From assembly GCF_947496485.1 (NCBI RefSeq), contig NZ_CANMCZ010000009.1:1-56508 (forward strand): a stretch of DNA of 56,508 nucleotides. Direction: 5' to 3'. Below the pieces are notes generated by a model, which had not been told where the DNA came from, did no database searches, and saw nothing but the letters and a program-made list of their open reading frames with translations. The stretch comes from an uncultured Winogradskyella sp. (GTDB lineage Bacteria > Bacteroidota > Bacteroidia > Flavobacteriales > Flavobacteriaceae). The stretch's first letter is position 1. Each line of letters opens with the position of its first letter. This document shows, one piece after another, positions 14,217 through 22,342 of the stretch. A program made the position numbers and the translations under genes.

Positions 14217-14873
14217 TTGATTGACGATTTAGAATATAACACAGAACGCGAGCATTTAATAATTCCAGAATACGGACGTCATCTGCAGAAGATGATTAAT
14301 TATGCTAAGTCTCGCGAGACCAAAGAAGAACGAAATAAAGTCTCAAAGGCGATTATCTCAGTAATGGGTAACTTACAGCCACATTTAAGAGATGTGCCAG
14401 ATTTTCAGCACAAATTATGGGATCAGTTATTTATTATGGCTGATTTTGATTTAGATGTTGACTCTCCTTTCGGTATGCCTTCAAAAGAAGAAATAGAAGC
14501 AAGACCAGAACCTTTAAAATATCCACAAAATCATCCAAAATATCGTTTCTATGGAAATAATATAAAAACGATGATTGATGTTGCCGTAAGTTGGGAAGAA
14601 GGTGAACTTAAAGAAGCTTTAACGTATACAATTGCTAACCACATGAAAAAGTGTTTCCTTAACTGGAACAAAGACACTGTAGAAGATGATGTGATTTTTG
14701 ATCATTTGTTTGAGCTTTCAGGAGGCAAAATTAACTTAAAGAATAGTGATGAAGATTTAAGTGATTCTTCTAGCTTAATGCGCACTAAATCTAAGTATGG
14801 AGGAAAAGGTAGCTCGAATAAAAAGAATTCTTCAAACAAGAAAAAATATTCCAATAACAGAAAACGTTACTAA
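14217..14873 (+). CDS. DUF4290 family protein
   Basis: This 218-residue protein belongs to a Bacteroidota-only family (PF14123). LEYNTEREHLIIPEYGRHLQKMI at the start and NHPKYRFYGNNIKTMID in the centre are family marks. The start is a TTG at 14217, since no ATG precedes the conserved N-terminus. The last 35 residues are a low-complexity Ser/Asn/Lys tail (SSNKKNSSNKKKY), likely disordered and perhaps RNA- or membrane-binding. It lies 6 bp before murA, and this pairing is common in the phylum. The function is unknown. Confidence 0.88.
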   Translation: MIDDLEYNTEREHLIIPEYGRHLQKMINYAKSRETKEERNKVSKAIISVMGNLQPHLRDVPDFQHKLWDQLFIMADFDLDVDSPFGMPSKEEIEARPEPLKYPQNHPKYRFYGNNIKTMIDVAVSWEEGELKEALTYTIANHMKKCFLNWNKDTVEDDVIFDHLFELSGGKINLKNSDEDLSDSSSLMRTKSKYGGKGSSNKKNSSNKKKYSNNRKRY

Positions 14874-14879
14874 TCACGA

Positions 14880-16196
14880 ATGAGTACATTTAAAATTGAA
14901 GGCGGCCACCAACTTAAAGGTAAAATTCAGCCTCAAGGAGCAAAAAATGAAGCTTTACAAATCCTATGTGCAGTACTTTTAACTGCTGAAGAGGTTAAGA
15001 TAAATAACATACCAGATATTATTGATGTAAATAAACTGATTGCTTTATTAAAAAAGTTAGGAGTAAAAATTAAGAAAGTTGGTAAAGGCTCTTTTACATT
15101 TAAGTCAGACGAAATCAACTTAAAATACTTAGAATCGGCTGAATTTAAAGAAGATGGAAAAGGGTTGAGAGGTTCTATAATGATAGTTGGTCCTTTGCTT
15201 GGGCGTTTTGGAAAAGGTTATATTCCGAAACCAGGTGGCGACAAAATAGGACGTCGTCGTTTAGATACGCATTTTGAAGGTTTTATAAACCTTGGTGCTA
15301 AATTTCGTTATAACAGAGATGACTTATTTTATGGTGTAGAAGCGAAAAAACTAAAAGGCGCATACATGCTTTTAGATGAAGCCTCTGTAACAGGAACGGC
15401 AAATATCGTAATGGCTGCTGTTTTAGCAGAAGGTACAACAACAATATATAATGCAGCTTGCGAACCTTACTTACAGCAATTATGTAAGATGTTGAATCGT
15501 ATGGGAGCAAAAATCTCTGGCGTAGGTTCTAATCTCTTAAAGATAGAGGGTGTAAAAGAACTTGGTGGAACAGAACACAGAATGTTACCAGATATGATCG
15601 AGATAGGTAGTTGGATAGGGCTAGCGGCTATGACTAAAAGTGAGCTAACAATTACTAACGTAAGTTGGGATGATTTGGGTGTAATACCAAGTGTGTTTAG
15701 AAAAATAGGTATAAATATTGAACGTCAAGGCGATGATATTCATATACCAGCACATATCAATGGTTACGAAGTCCAAAATTATATTGATGGCTCTATTTTA
15801 ACAATTGCTGATGCACCTTGGCCAGGTTTTACTCCAGATTTATTGAGTATAATCCTAACGGTTTTAACACAAGCTCGTGGAAGTGCTGTAGTACATCAAA
15901 AAATGTTTGAGAGTCGCTTATTTTTCGTTGATAAATTAATAGATATGGGAGCAAAGATTATTCTTTGTGATCCTCATAGAGCTACGATTATAGGCCATGA
16001 TTTTAAATCAACACTAAAAGCGACTACAATGACTTCGCCAGATATTAGAGCAGGTGTCTCATTGTTAATCGCTGCATTATCTGCAAAAGGGACTTCAATA
16101 ATTCATAATATTGAGCAAATTGATAGAGGTTATGAAAATATTGATGAGCGCTTGAGAGCTATAGGTGCTAAGATTGAACGTGTAGCAGGAAATTAG
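14880..16196 (+). CDS. murA: UDP-N-acetylglucosamine 1-carboxyvinyltransferase, Asp-type
   Basis: This 438-residue enzyme catalyses the first committed step of peptidoglycan synthesis, PEP transfer to UDP-GlcNAc. The Lys-Asn pair K22-N23 is in place (QGAKNEAL), as is the general-base Asp region (FTPDLLS). The flexible loop reads PKPGGDKIGRRRLDTH, with Asp at residue 121 where E. coli has Cys115. Cys-to-Asp enzymes remain active but are not alkylated by fosfomycin, so intrinsic resistance is expected. The gene follows DUF4290 closely and ends at a bidirectional terminator. Confidence 0.96.
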   Translation: MSTFKIEGGHQLKGKIQPQGAKNEALQILCAVLLTAEEVKINNIPDIIDVNKLIALLKKLGVKIKKVGKGSFTFKSDEINLKYLESAEFKEDGKGLRGSIMIVGPLLGRFGKGYIPKPGGDKIGRRRLDTHFEGFINLGAKFRYNRDDLFYGVEAKKLKGAYMLLDEASVTGTANIVMAAVLAEGTTTIYNAACEPYLQQLCKMLNRMGAKISGVGSNLLKIEGVKELGGTEHRMLPDMIEIGSWIGLAAMTKSELTITNVSWDDLGVIPSVFRKIGINIERQGDDIHIPAHINGYEVQNYIDGSILTIADAPWPGFTPDLLSIILTVLTQARGSAVVHQKMFESRLFFVDKLIDMGAKIILCDPHRATIIGHDFKSTLKATTMTSPDIRAGVSLLIAALSAKGTSIIHNIEQIDRGYENIDERLRAIGAKIERVAGN

Positions 16197-16215
16197 AATT
16201 TAATAGATCTAAATA

Positions 16216-16248
16216 TAAAAAGCTTCAAGAACTCACTTGAAGCTTTTT
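16216..16248. terminator. Bidirectional terminator between murA and SnoaL-like gene
   Basis: AAAAAGCTTCAAG and CTTGAAGCTTTTT form a 13-bp stem with a 6-nt loop. T runs on both strands serve the two convergent genes. Confidence 0.85.
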
Positions 16249-16265
16249 AGTTTCTTAAAAAAATA

Positions 16266-16628
16266 CTATTCCATAGAATATAAAAACTGCTCACTTACAA
16301 TTTTACCGTCTTTGACTTCAAATACTGCAAGTTCTTCCATTTGTTGTCTTCCTCTGTCTTTAAAAGTGACGTCAAAATCCATTTTCGTAGTAAAGTAATT
16401 TCCCGCCACAACAGGCTCACTGATAGAGCTGCTATGAAATTCAGTAACATTATCTAACCATTCTTTGTTTTTATTCCATACCTCTTGTTTGCCAGTTATT
16501 TTTTCTCCAGGCATTCCTGGCATTTCATTACTAGTTACGTTGTCTGCGTATAATTCGTTGATGCAATCTAAGTTTTCACCTTTATTACACATTTCTTGCC
16601 ATTTTTTGGCAACATCCCAAGTGTTCAT
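16266..16628 (-). CDS. SnoaL-like / NTF2-fold protein
   Basis: This 120-residue protein has the NTF2-like cone fold pattern: DVAKKWQEMCNKGENLDCINELYADNV, then GKQEVWNKNKEWLDNV, and beta strands ending ELAVFEVKDGKIVSEQFLY. Such proteins bind small hydrophobic ligands or act as isomerases or cyclases. No catalytic set can be read with confidence. It is a single gene with its own gap upstream, at the edge of the photolyase cluster. Confidence 0.8.
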   Translation of the reverse strand: MNTWDVAKKWQEMCNKGENLDCINELYADNVTSNEMPGMPGEKITGKQEVWNKNKEWLDNVTEFHSSSISEPVVAGNYFTTKMDFDVTFKDRGRQQMEELAVFEVKDGKIVSEQFLYSME

Positions 16629-16725
16629 ATTGTTTTTGGTTTTTAATTAGTACTCTAAATTTAACCAAAAGTCTATTGATAAATCTTAAAATAATGTTAT
16701 GATTAAGTTACTGGCAAACGAAAAA

Positions 16726-16750
16726 AAGCTCTGATGACTAGTCAGAGCTT
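16726..16750 (-). terminator. Terminator of the photolyase operon
   Basis: AAGCTCTGA and TCAGAGCTT form a 9-bp stem with a run of seven T following on the minus strand. It is about 120 bp past the last photolyase gene's stop. Confidence 0.75.
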
Positions 16751-16781
16751 AAAAATTGTTTACAGAAATGGTTATTTCGAT

Positions 16782-16800
16782 AATGACGTTACACGTCATT
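16782..16800. repeat. Small inverted repeat
   Basis: AATGACGT and ACGTCATT are separated by 3 bp between the photolyase stop and its terminator. It could be an operator half-site pair or part of a 3' RNA hairpin. There is no T run. Confidence 0.4.
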
Positions 16801-16871
16801 TGCTTTAACGTAATTTATTAGATATTATTTTATTTATATGTTAAAAATTTATATTTTTTATAATAATTATG

Positions 16872-18176
16872 TTAATTGATGGCAGATTTGTAAGTTTTTA
16901 AACAACGTTCCCTAGCCTCCTTATGATCAACTATCGGCTTTGGATAGGTGAGTTCTTGATAATCTGGAACCCACTTATTAATGTATTCATGATTTTTATC
17001 AAACTTCTTAATCTGAGAGGTTGGATTGAAAATTCTAAAATAAGGTGAGGCATCTACACCAGAACCAGCAACCCATTGCCAATTACCGACATTACTAGCC
17101 ATTTCATAATCGTGCAGTTTTTCTGCAAAATAAGCTTCTCCCCAACGCCAATCAATTAATAAGTGTTTGCAAAGAAAACTACCAACCAACATTCGTACAC
17201 GATTGTGCATAAAACCTGTTTTATTGAGTTGTCTCATACCAGCATCAACTAATGGGTAACCAGTTTTACCTTCGCACCATTTTTTGAATTCGACTTCATT
17301 ATTTCTCCATTCTATTCTGTCATATTTTGCTTTAAAAGCTTTGTCTTTGGTATGTGGATAATGCCAAAGTATTTGCATAAAAAACTCACGCCAAATCAGT
17401 TCTTGCCAAAAGATTTCATTCTTTTCTGCAATTGCTTTTTTCATCATTTTCCGTATACTAACAGTTCCAAAACGTAAATGGGTACCTAATCTAGAGGTTG
17501 TGTCTTTTGCAGGATAATTTCTGGTGTCTTCGTATTGTTGAATTAAAGTTGGTGTTACTTCATATTCCGAGATGTTTTGTTGAGATGTTTCAAATCCAAT
17601 ATCAGATAGACTTAAATTTGGCAGTCTTGAATGTTCAACCAGATTGTTTAAATACGAATTAGTATAGAAAATCTCTAAATCAATAGTCTTAAATTTTTCT
17701 TTCCAAGTTCGCATATAAGGAGTATAAACTTTATATGGATCGCCATCTTTTTTTACCACCTCATCTTTTTCGAAAATGACTTGATCTTTGAAAGTTTTAA
17801 ATTCTATATTATTTTTTTCTAAGAGTTTCCTAATCTCTTCATCACGTTCATTAGCATAAGGCTCATAATCGTGATTGGTGTATACTGTATCAATTTTGAA
17901 CTCCTTTAATAACTCTTCATAAATTTCTTTTGGTTTACCATGATACATCGCAATACTACTGTCGTATTCGCTTTGTAAAGTTTGTCTCATGGTTTGGAGT
18001 GTCTGGTGTATAAAAGTGACGCGCGCATCGTTTTTAGGAAGTTTATCTAAGATTTCTGAATCAAAAATAAAAATTGGTAATACAGGATTTTCACCTCTCA
18101 GCGCTTCGTAAAAACCGATATTATCATCTAGTCTTAGGTCTCGTCTAAACCAAAAAATGTTAACCTTATAATTCAT
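16872..18176 (-). CDS. phrB: Class I CPD photolyase (deoxyribodipyrimidine photo-lyase)
   Basis: This 434-residue flavoenzyme is expected to split cyclobutane pyrimidine dimers with blue light. The N-terminal alpha/beta antenna domain starts with IFWFRRDLRLDDN. The FAD domain has LGTHLRFGTVSIR, FWQELIWREFF, GYPLVDAGMRQLNKTGFMHNRVRM and DYEMASNVGNWQWVAGSG, with the Asn and Trp residues of the electron-transfer path present, then PYFRIFNP. It is the last gene of the folE-SDR-TspO run, 3 bp after the SRPBCC gene. The antenna could use the folate made from the nearby folE. Confidence 0.93.
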   Translation of the reverse strand: MNYKVNIFWFRRDLRLDDNIGFYEALRGENPVLPIFIFDSEILDKLPKNDARVTFIHQTLQTMRQTLQSEYDSSIAMYHGKPKEIYEELLKEFKIDTVYTNHDYEPYANERDEEIRKLLEKNNIEFKTFKDQVIFEKDEVVKKDGDPYKVYTPYMRTWKEKFKTIDLEIFYTNSYLNNLVEHSRLPNLSLSDIGFETSQQNISEYEVTPTLIQQYEDTRNYPAKDTTSRLGTHLRFGTVSIRKMMKKAIAEKNEIFWQELIWREFFMQILWHYPHTKDKAFKAKYDRIEWRNNEVEFKKWCEGKTGYPLVDAGMRQLNKTGFMHNRVRMLVGSFLCKHLLIDWRWGEAYFAEKLHDYEMASNVGNWQWVAGSGVDASPYFRIFNPTSQIKKFDKNHEYINKWVPDYQELTYPKPIVDHKEARERCLKTYKSAIN

Positions 18177-18179
18177 AGA

Positions 18180-18641
18180 TTAGTATTTGCCAAAAAGTTC
18201 CTCTAATTTTTTTGTTCTATAGCTAAAAATTTCTTCAAGTTTTGGCTTTACTAATATAGGGTGAACCAGTTGTCCTAAAATTCCCATTGGTACTTTATAA
18301 TCGATAATATCTTCCATTTCAACACCACCATCAATAGCTTTTATGAAATGTTTGTGATGCCATAATGCATAAGGTCCAAAACGTTGTTCGTCTACAAAAT
18401 ATTCTTTGTCTTTTACATGGGTAATTTCTGTTACCCATTTTGTTTTTATACCCAAAACTGGAGTTACGATATATTGTATAATTTGCCCAGAAAACATTGG
18501 TCTGTCTGCACCAGATAAAATACTAAAACCCATATAATCTGGCGTTATGGTTTTTAAGTTTTTTGGACTTGATAAGAATTCCCAAGCTTCCTCAACTGAT
18601 ATAGGTAAATTTTGTTTCTTGTGAAGTGTGTATATTTTCAT
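18180..18641 (-). CDS. SRPBCC family protein
   Basis: This 153-residue protein has a START/Bet v 1-like cavity fold: VEEAWEFLSSPKNLKTITPDYMGF at the N-terminus, WVTEITHVKDKEYFVDEQRFGPY in the middle, and a long C-terminal helix (EEIFSYRTKKLEELFG). The FGPYALWHHKHF segment is shared by SRPBCC proteins found next to photolyase genes in many bacteria. The ligand is unknown. It is packed between the TspO and photolyase genes. Confidence 0.85.
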   Translation of the reverse strand: MKIYTLHKKQNLPISVEEAWEFLSSPKNLKTITPDYMGFSILSGADRPMFSGQIIQYIVTPVLGIKTKWVTEITHVKDKEYFVDEQRFGPYALWHHKHFIKAIDGGVEMEDIIDYKVPMGILGQLVHPILVKPKLEEIFSYRTKKLEELFGKY

Positions 18642-18676
18642 TTCGTTTCTTTTGACGGCTAAATGTATTCTGTGAA

Positions 18677-19141
18677 CTAGTTATTAAACGCTATATATCC
18701 GTTTAGTGAGGTTGCAATACATAACCATATAATATAAGGGAGAAGGAGGTATTTCATCTTGCTCAATTTTTCATCCCCAAAGCTTATAAAGAAATATAAT
18801 ATAACTAAGGTTAACGCTATAATGGTAAAAAGCGCAATATTTACTAAGTTCTGATTAAAAAAAATATAATTCCAACTTACATTTAAAAATAAAGCAATAC
18901 TGTAAATGATAATAATAAATTTTGATGTTCTATAAGTAAACAGATAAGTTAAATAGATTGAAAAGCATATCATTATAAGTGTCCAAGCTACACCAAAAAC
19001 CCAGCCTGGTGGTGTCCATGGAGCTTGATTGAGACTTGTGTACCAAACAGAAGTTGGTCCATCATTCATTAAATAACTACCTATAGCTAAACCTCCAAAA
19101 TTGATAACAAGGAATAATATTAGAAGATAGATTTTTTTCAA
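18677..19141 (-). CDS. tspO: TspO/MBR family protein
   Basis: This 154-residue membrane protein has five hydrophobic helices. Family marks are the LNQAPWTPPGWVFGVAWTLIM segment and the NVSWNYIFFN motif. Known TspO proteins bind porphyrins and affect tetrapyrrole handling and photooxidative stress. Here it lies within a cluster of photolyases, a glutathione peroxidase and a pterin gene, which fits a light-stress role. It sits 4 bp after the Lacal_2735-like gene. Confidence 0.9.
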   Translation of the reverse strand: MKKIYLLILFLVINFGGLAIGSYLMNDGPTSVWYTSLNQAPWTPPGWVFGVAWTLIMICFSIYLTYLFTYRTSKFIIIIYSIALFLNVSWNYIFFNQNLVNIALFTIIALTLVILYFFISFGDEKLSKMKYLLLPYIIWLCIATSLNGYIAFNN

Positions 19142-19145
19142 AATT

Positions 19146-19313
19146 CTATTGTTTTAAAACCTCAATCTGTTCTATAATTTTTTGTGCTTCAGCGTATTTT
19201 TTATCACTTTCAGATCTATTTGTTGTTGAAAGTCTGTGCCAGTCTGCCATCAGCTTTTCATACTGTTTCTGAAGTTTGTCCAATTCTGAGGTTTTCTTAA
19301 ATAATCCAAACAT
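19146..19313 (-). CDS. Lacal_2735 family small protein, 55 aa
   Basis: This short frame from ATG 19313 gives MFGLFKKTSELDKLQKQYEK, then a helix with KKYAEAQKIIEQIEVLKQ. It matches a flavobacterial family of 50-60 residue helical proteins named Lacal_2735. The MFGLF start is amphipathic and may touch the membrane. It fits exactly between the glutathione peroxidase (6 bp) and TspO (4 bp) genes, which supports it being real. The function is unknown. Confidence 0.8.
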   Translation of the reverse strand: MFGLFKKTSELDKLQKQYEKLMADWHRLSTTNRSESDKKYAEAQKIIEQIEVLKQ

Positions 19314-19319
19314 ATATAA

Positions 19320-19859
19320 TTATTTTAAATATTGAGTAATACGAGAATTAGTAGGTTTTGTGATAGAGTAGTAGTAGTCCAAAAACTCACCATTTTCATC
19401 TATTATATACTTCTGAAAGTTCCATTTAATCGTAGAGTTTTGTTTTCCATTGATTGCTTTTTTTGTCAACCACTTATATAGCGGGTGTTGCTGATCACCT
19501 TTAACATTTATCTTCTCTGTAACTAAAAAAGATACGCCATAGTTTCTCTCACAAAATTCTTGTATTTCCTCCGATTTACCTGGTTCTTGCCTGCCGAACT
19601 GATTACACGGTACACCAATTACAGCCAAATTGTTTTGATATATTTCATGCAGTTTTTGCAGCTCCCTGTATTGAGGTGTAAATCCACATTTTGATGCTAC
19701 ATTGACAAATAAAATTTTCTTTCCTTTAAAATTAGATAAATCTATTGGTTGTCCTTGAAGGTTGTTTATTTCTATATCATATATAGACTGTGTGGCTTTT
19801 TGAGTTACATTATTATCTGTTGTTGTAATTGTGCCAACAAAGGCTTTTAATGGATTCAT
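19320..19859 (-). CDS. Glutathione peroxidase family thiol peroxidase
   Basis: This 179-residue enzyme is Cys-based. The peroxidatic Cys is about residue 58 in NVASKCGFTPQY, with Gln in PCNQFGRQEPG and Trp-Asn in KWNFQKYII completing the catalytic set. In bacteria such enzymes usually reduce lipid or organic peroxides with thioredoxin, not glutathione. Residues 1-25 are an extra N-terminal stretch without a clear signal peptide. The gene lies within the light-stress run. Confidence 0.92.
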   Translation of the reverse strand: MNPLKAFVGTITTTDNNVTQKATQSIYDIEINNLQGQPIDLSNFKGKKILFVNVASKCGFTPQYRELQKLHEIYQNNLAVIGVPCNQFGRQEPGKSEEIQEFCERNYGVSFLVTEKINVKGDQQHPLYKWLTKKAINGKQNSTIKWNFQKYIIDENGEFLDYYYSITKPTNSRITQYLK

Positions 19860-19863
19860 ATCA

Positions 19864-20550
19864 TTATAGTTTAAAACTTACAATACCACAATCCATCTGA
19901 AAAACTTGACCGGAGAGTGATGCTGCTTTTTCTGAAAGTAAAAATGCTGCCATATCAGCTACTTCTTGCGGTTGTAAGTATTTTTTTAGTGGGTGACGAT
20001 CACTCATATTCTCAATCATGCGTTCATTTCTCAATAGCTTTGATGCCAATTCGGTGTCAGTTACTGTCGGTGCAATTGCATTGACACGTACTGTAGGCGC
20101 TAACTCTGCGCCTAACGACTTCGTTAAGCCTTCTACTGCAGATTTTGATGCTGCCACGCTTGCATGAAATGGCATTCCTAACTTAGCTGCCACTGTGCTG
20201 AATAATACAATAGATGGTTTACTACCATTTTTTAAAGCTGGCAAGTATTTTTGTACCGCTTTTACCGCCCCTAAAACGTTAATCTCAAAATCATTTTTGA
20301 AATCATCAATGCTCAATCTATTTATGGGTTTTAAATTGATGCTTCCAGGACAATACACGAGTCCATCTGCGGATTCTATGTCTGGTAATTCATCATTTAA
20401 GACATCACAATCATAATGTTTTAAATTGCTCGGTATTTCTTCTGGTGCTGTTCTACTGATGTTTACCACTTCATCATAAGAAGAAAGCAAAGACCTGACA
20501 ATTGCATTGCCAATACCTTTGCTTCCACCAATCACTATTAATCTGCTCAT
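19864..20550 (-). CDS. Short-chain dehydrogenase-like protein lacking the catalytic Tyr
   Basis: This 228-residue Rossmann protein has the cofactor motif GGSKGIGNAIV at residues 8-18, a shortened segment around LVYCPGSIN, and the usual VRVNAIAPTVTDT. The YxxxK motif is altered: the segment reads HASVAASKSAVEG, with Val at about 132 in place of Tyr and Lys136 kept. It may be a non-classical reductase or a binding protein. SDRs of this kind often accompany photolyase and folE genes. It is 4 bp from both neighbours in the operon. Confidence 0.85.
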   Translation of the reverse strand: MSRLIVIGGSKGIGNAIVRSLLSSYDEVVNISRTAPEEIPSNLKHYDCDVLNDELPDIESADGLVYCPGSINLKPINRLSIDDFKNDFEINVLGAVKAVQKYLPALKNGSKPSIVLFSTVAAKLGMPFHASVAASKSAVEGLTKSLGAELAPTVRVNAIAPTVTDTELASKLLRNERMIENMSDRHPLKKYLQPQEVADMAAFLLSEKAASLSGQVFQMDCGIVSFKL

Positions 20551-20554
20551 TTGG

Positions 20555-20782
20555 TTACAATGCTGTTAAAGGGCGACCCTTTAAACGTTTTTCAATTTTT
20601 TGTTTTATAACTGTTAAGCGTTTCATGATTTCCATGATGCTTTGATCTTTATTTTGTTTGTAAATTTCGTTGAGACCTAAAATCAAAGATTTTGCTTCTC
20701 TCGACATCTTTACGCGGTCACTAGTAGATAGTGACTTTCTTTTTTGTTGCTCAAACTCTAGAGCTCTGTTGATTAAATCCAT
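20555..20782 (-). CDS. Small helical protein of unknown function, 75 aa
   Basis: A basic, almost wholly helical protein starts at ATG 20782 (MDLINRALEFEQQKRKSL). It has a TSDRVKMSREAKSLILGLNEIYK centre and a basic tail (KIEKRLKGRPL). There is no signal peptide or membrane segment. It fits between folE (10 bp) and the SDR gene (4 bp), so it is probably part of the same transcript. I recognise no family. The EQQKRKSLSTSDR text may suggest nucleic-acid or protein binding, but nothing specific can be said. Confidence 0.65.
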   Translation of the reverse strand: MDLINRALEFEQQKRKSLSTSDRVKMSREAKSLILGLNEIYKQNKDQSIMEIMKRLTVIKQKIEKRLKGRPLTAL

Positions 20783-20792
20783 AACAATTTAT

Positions 20793-21485
20793 TTAGTTAT
20801 TAATATAATTTTGTAGTTCTGAAATTTTCTCTGGTGTATTAAATTCACCACCGTAATATGTGGTTACTGTTGCAGAGGTATCATCTTTAACACCTCTAGA
20901 AGACACACACAAATGCTTAGCATCTATGATTACAGCAACGTCTTCTGTTTCTAAAACAGTTTTAAGTTCGTTGGCAATTTGATTTGTTAAACGCTCTTGT
21001 ACCTGTGGTCGTTTAGCGTAATATTGAACTATTCGGTTTAATTTCGAAAGTCCTATAACTTTTCCTGACGATTTGTAAGCAATGTGAGCTTTGCCAATGA
21101 TCGGCACAAAGTGATGCTCGCAGTTAGAATAAAATGTAATATTTTTTTCAACTAGCATCTGATTGTACTGATACTTATTATCGAATAATGCCACTTTAGG
21201 TTTATTCTTAGGATCTAGTCCTGAGAAAATTTCTTCTATGTACATTTTGGCTACACGATCTGGTGTGCCTTGTAATGAATCGTCAGTTAAATCTAAACCT
21301 AATACATCCATTATTTCTGAAAATAAGATAGATATTCGTTGTTTTTTTTCATCATTAGACATATCAAAAGCATTTGGCTTCATTGGTGTATCTAGACTTG
21401 TGAATAAATGGTCATCACCAATATCTTCATTACTAAATCCATTTAGCTGATGTCCATTTTTTTGGGAAATTGTTTCTGTTTTCAT
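20793..21485 (-). CDS. folE: GTP cyclohydrolase I
   Basis: This 230-residue enzyme converts GTP to 7,8-dihydroneopterin triphosphate. Family marks are FYSNCEHHFVPIIGKAHIAY (zinc Cys and His-His), GLSKLNRIVQYYAKRPQVQERLT, and CVSSRGVKDDTSATVT. The first 45 residues are a non-conserved extension. In this setting the pterin may feed folate or pterin antenna chromophores of the nearby photolyases. The 55-bp gap upstream carries an inverted repeat (21500-21537), so this may be an internal promoter. Confidence 0.95.
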   Translation of the reverse strand: MKTETISQKNGHQLNGFSNEDIGDDHLFTSLDTPMKPNAFDMSNDEKKQRISILFSEIMDVLGLDLTDDSLQGTPDRVAKMYIEEIFSGLDPKNKPKVALFDNKYQYNQMLVEKNITFYSNCEHHFVPIIGKAHIAYKSSGKVIGLSKLNRIVQYYAKRPQVQERLTNQIANELKTVLETEDVAVIIDAKHLCVSSRGVKDDTSATVTTYYGGEFNTPEKISELQNYINN

Positions 21486-21499
21486 AGAATCTTTTTAAT

Positions 21500-21537
21500 G
21501 TGCTGGCTTTAAGTACTCCAAACTTAAATCAAAGCAC
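21500..21537. promoter_or_regulatory. Inverted repeat upstream of folE
   Basis: TTTAAGT (21508-21514) and ACTTAAA (21522-21528) are perfect arms, flanked by outer GTGC (21500) and GCAC (21534). It lies 15-50 bp before the folE ATG. It could be an operator or the leader hairpin of an internal transcript. The ACTTAAA half resembles part of the 22262-22291 palindrome. Confidence 0.45.
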
Positions 21538-21540
21538 GTG

Positions 21541-21813
21541 TTAACGTTTTGAAATAGAGTTATTTGTTATTGTTCTTTGTCTAGAGCATTTAAATCTGCC
21601 TTCGTCAAACGTTCTTTTTTTACTGTGTTTTGTAGCTCTTCCTTGCACTCGTGCTCTCCATAATCTGAAGCTACTAGGTTTTAATTCTTTTCGCATTAAA
21701 TTAATAACCTCTTGTTCTTTTAATCCAAATTGAAATGTAATAGCATCAAATGGTGTTCTGTCTTCCCATGCCATTTCAATAACACGATCAATGTCTCTCA
21801 TTTCTAAATTCAT
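21541..21813 (-). CDS. TIGR03643 (DUF2805) family protein
   Basis: This 90-residue protein closely follows the family pattern: RVIEMAWEDRTPFDAITFQFGLKEQEVINLMRKEL, then SSFRLWRARVQGRATKH. The first half is helix-turn-helix-like, suggesting nucleic-acid binding. The family is repeatedly found beside photolyase and cryptochrome genes. The last 20 residues are basic and variable. It overlaps the upstream gene by 4 bp. Confidence 0.88.
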   Translation of the reverse strand: MNLEMRDIDRVIEMAWEDRTPFDAITFQFGLKEQEVINLMRKELKPSSFRLWRARVQGRATKHSKKRTFDEGRFKCSRQRTITNNSISKR

Positions 21814-22241
21814 ATGTCCTGAGGCATGGCGTATTGCATGTCATATTTTACCTTTTCATCTAGTAATTTATTAAAGAACTTTTTATTCTCTTTAAAAGTT
21901 TTACTGTTTCTGAATTGTATATATTTTCCTTGAGCATGAATACTAGAACCATTAGTTTTATAGACTACCAATTGATAATAAGGTATGACCCAAGTAAAGT
22001 TTTTTAAACCTTTATTAATCATGATCAAAATCCCTTTTGGTCTCAATTCAATATTGGCATAATTTATATCAGATACCAAATTCATCATGGATTTCATATT
22101 AGGACTAACATCGTCAATTATCATACGCTTTGAGCCCACTCCTCCTAATTTCAATTTCTGTACCAAACTAAACTGATGACCAACAATGTCAGCTATAATT
22201 TGTTTGTGTTCAGGATTGTTATGTGTTGTATTTAGTATCAT
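21810..22241 (-). CDS. Protein of unknown function at head of folE run, 143 aa
   Basis: I place the start at ATG 22241 (MILNTTHNNPEHKQ). An in-frame TTG at 22259 is less likely. It is a soluble alpha/beta protein with VQKLKLGGVGSKRMIIDDVSPNM, a strand GILIMINKGLKNFTWVIPYYQLVVYKT and a C-terminal helix with KKFFNKLLDEKVKYD. No family is recognised. It is the first gene after the second operator-like palindrome and is coupled to TIGR03643 by a 4-bp overlap. Confidence 0.7.
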   Translation of the reverse strand: MILNTTHNNPEHKQIIADIVGHQFSLVQKLKLGGVGSKRMIIDDVSPNMKSMMNLVSDINYANIELRPKGILIMINKGLKNFTWVIPYYQLVVYKTNGSSIHAQGKYIQFRNSKTFKENKKFFNKLLDEKVKYDMQYAMPQDI

Positions 22242-22261
22242 TACATAGTAAATGTACAAAA

Positions 22262-22291
22262 TGTTTAACGTTTATAATTAAAACTTAAACA
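22262..22291. promoter_or_regulatory. Second TetR-operator-like palindrome
   Basis: TGTTTAACGTTT and AAAACTTAAACA form an imperfect palindrome (two mismatches over 12 bp). The outer TGTTTAA and TTAAACA are the same as in the 30804-30835 operator. It lies 21 bp before the start of the gene run that contains folE, so both halves of the cluster could answer to one repressor. Confidence 0.5.
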
Positions 22292-22342
22292 AAATTAACA
22301 CAGAATTAAGAATGTAAGGAATTAGCTTTAAAATTCAGAAGA

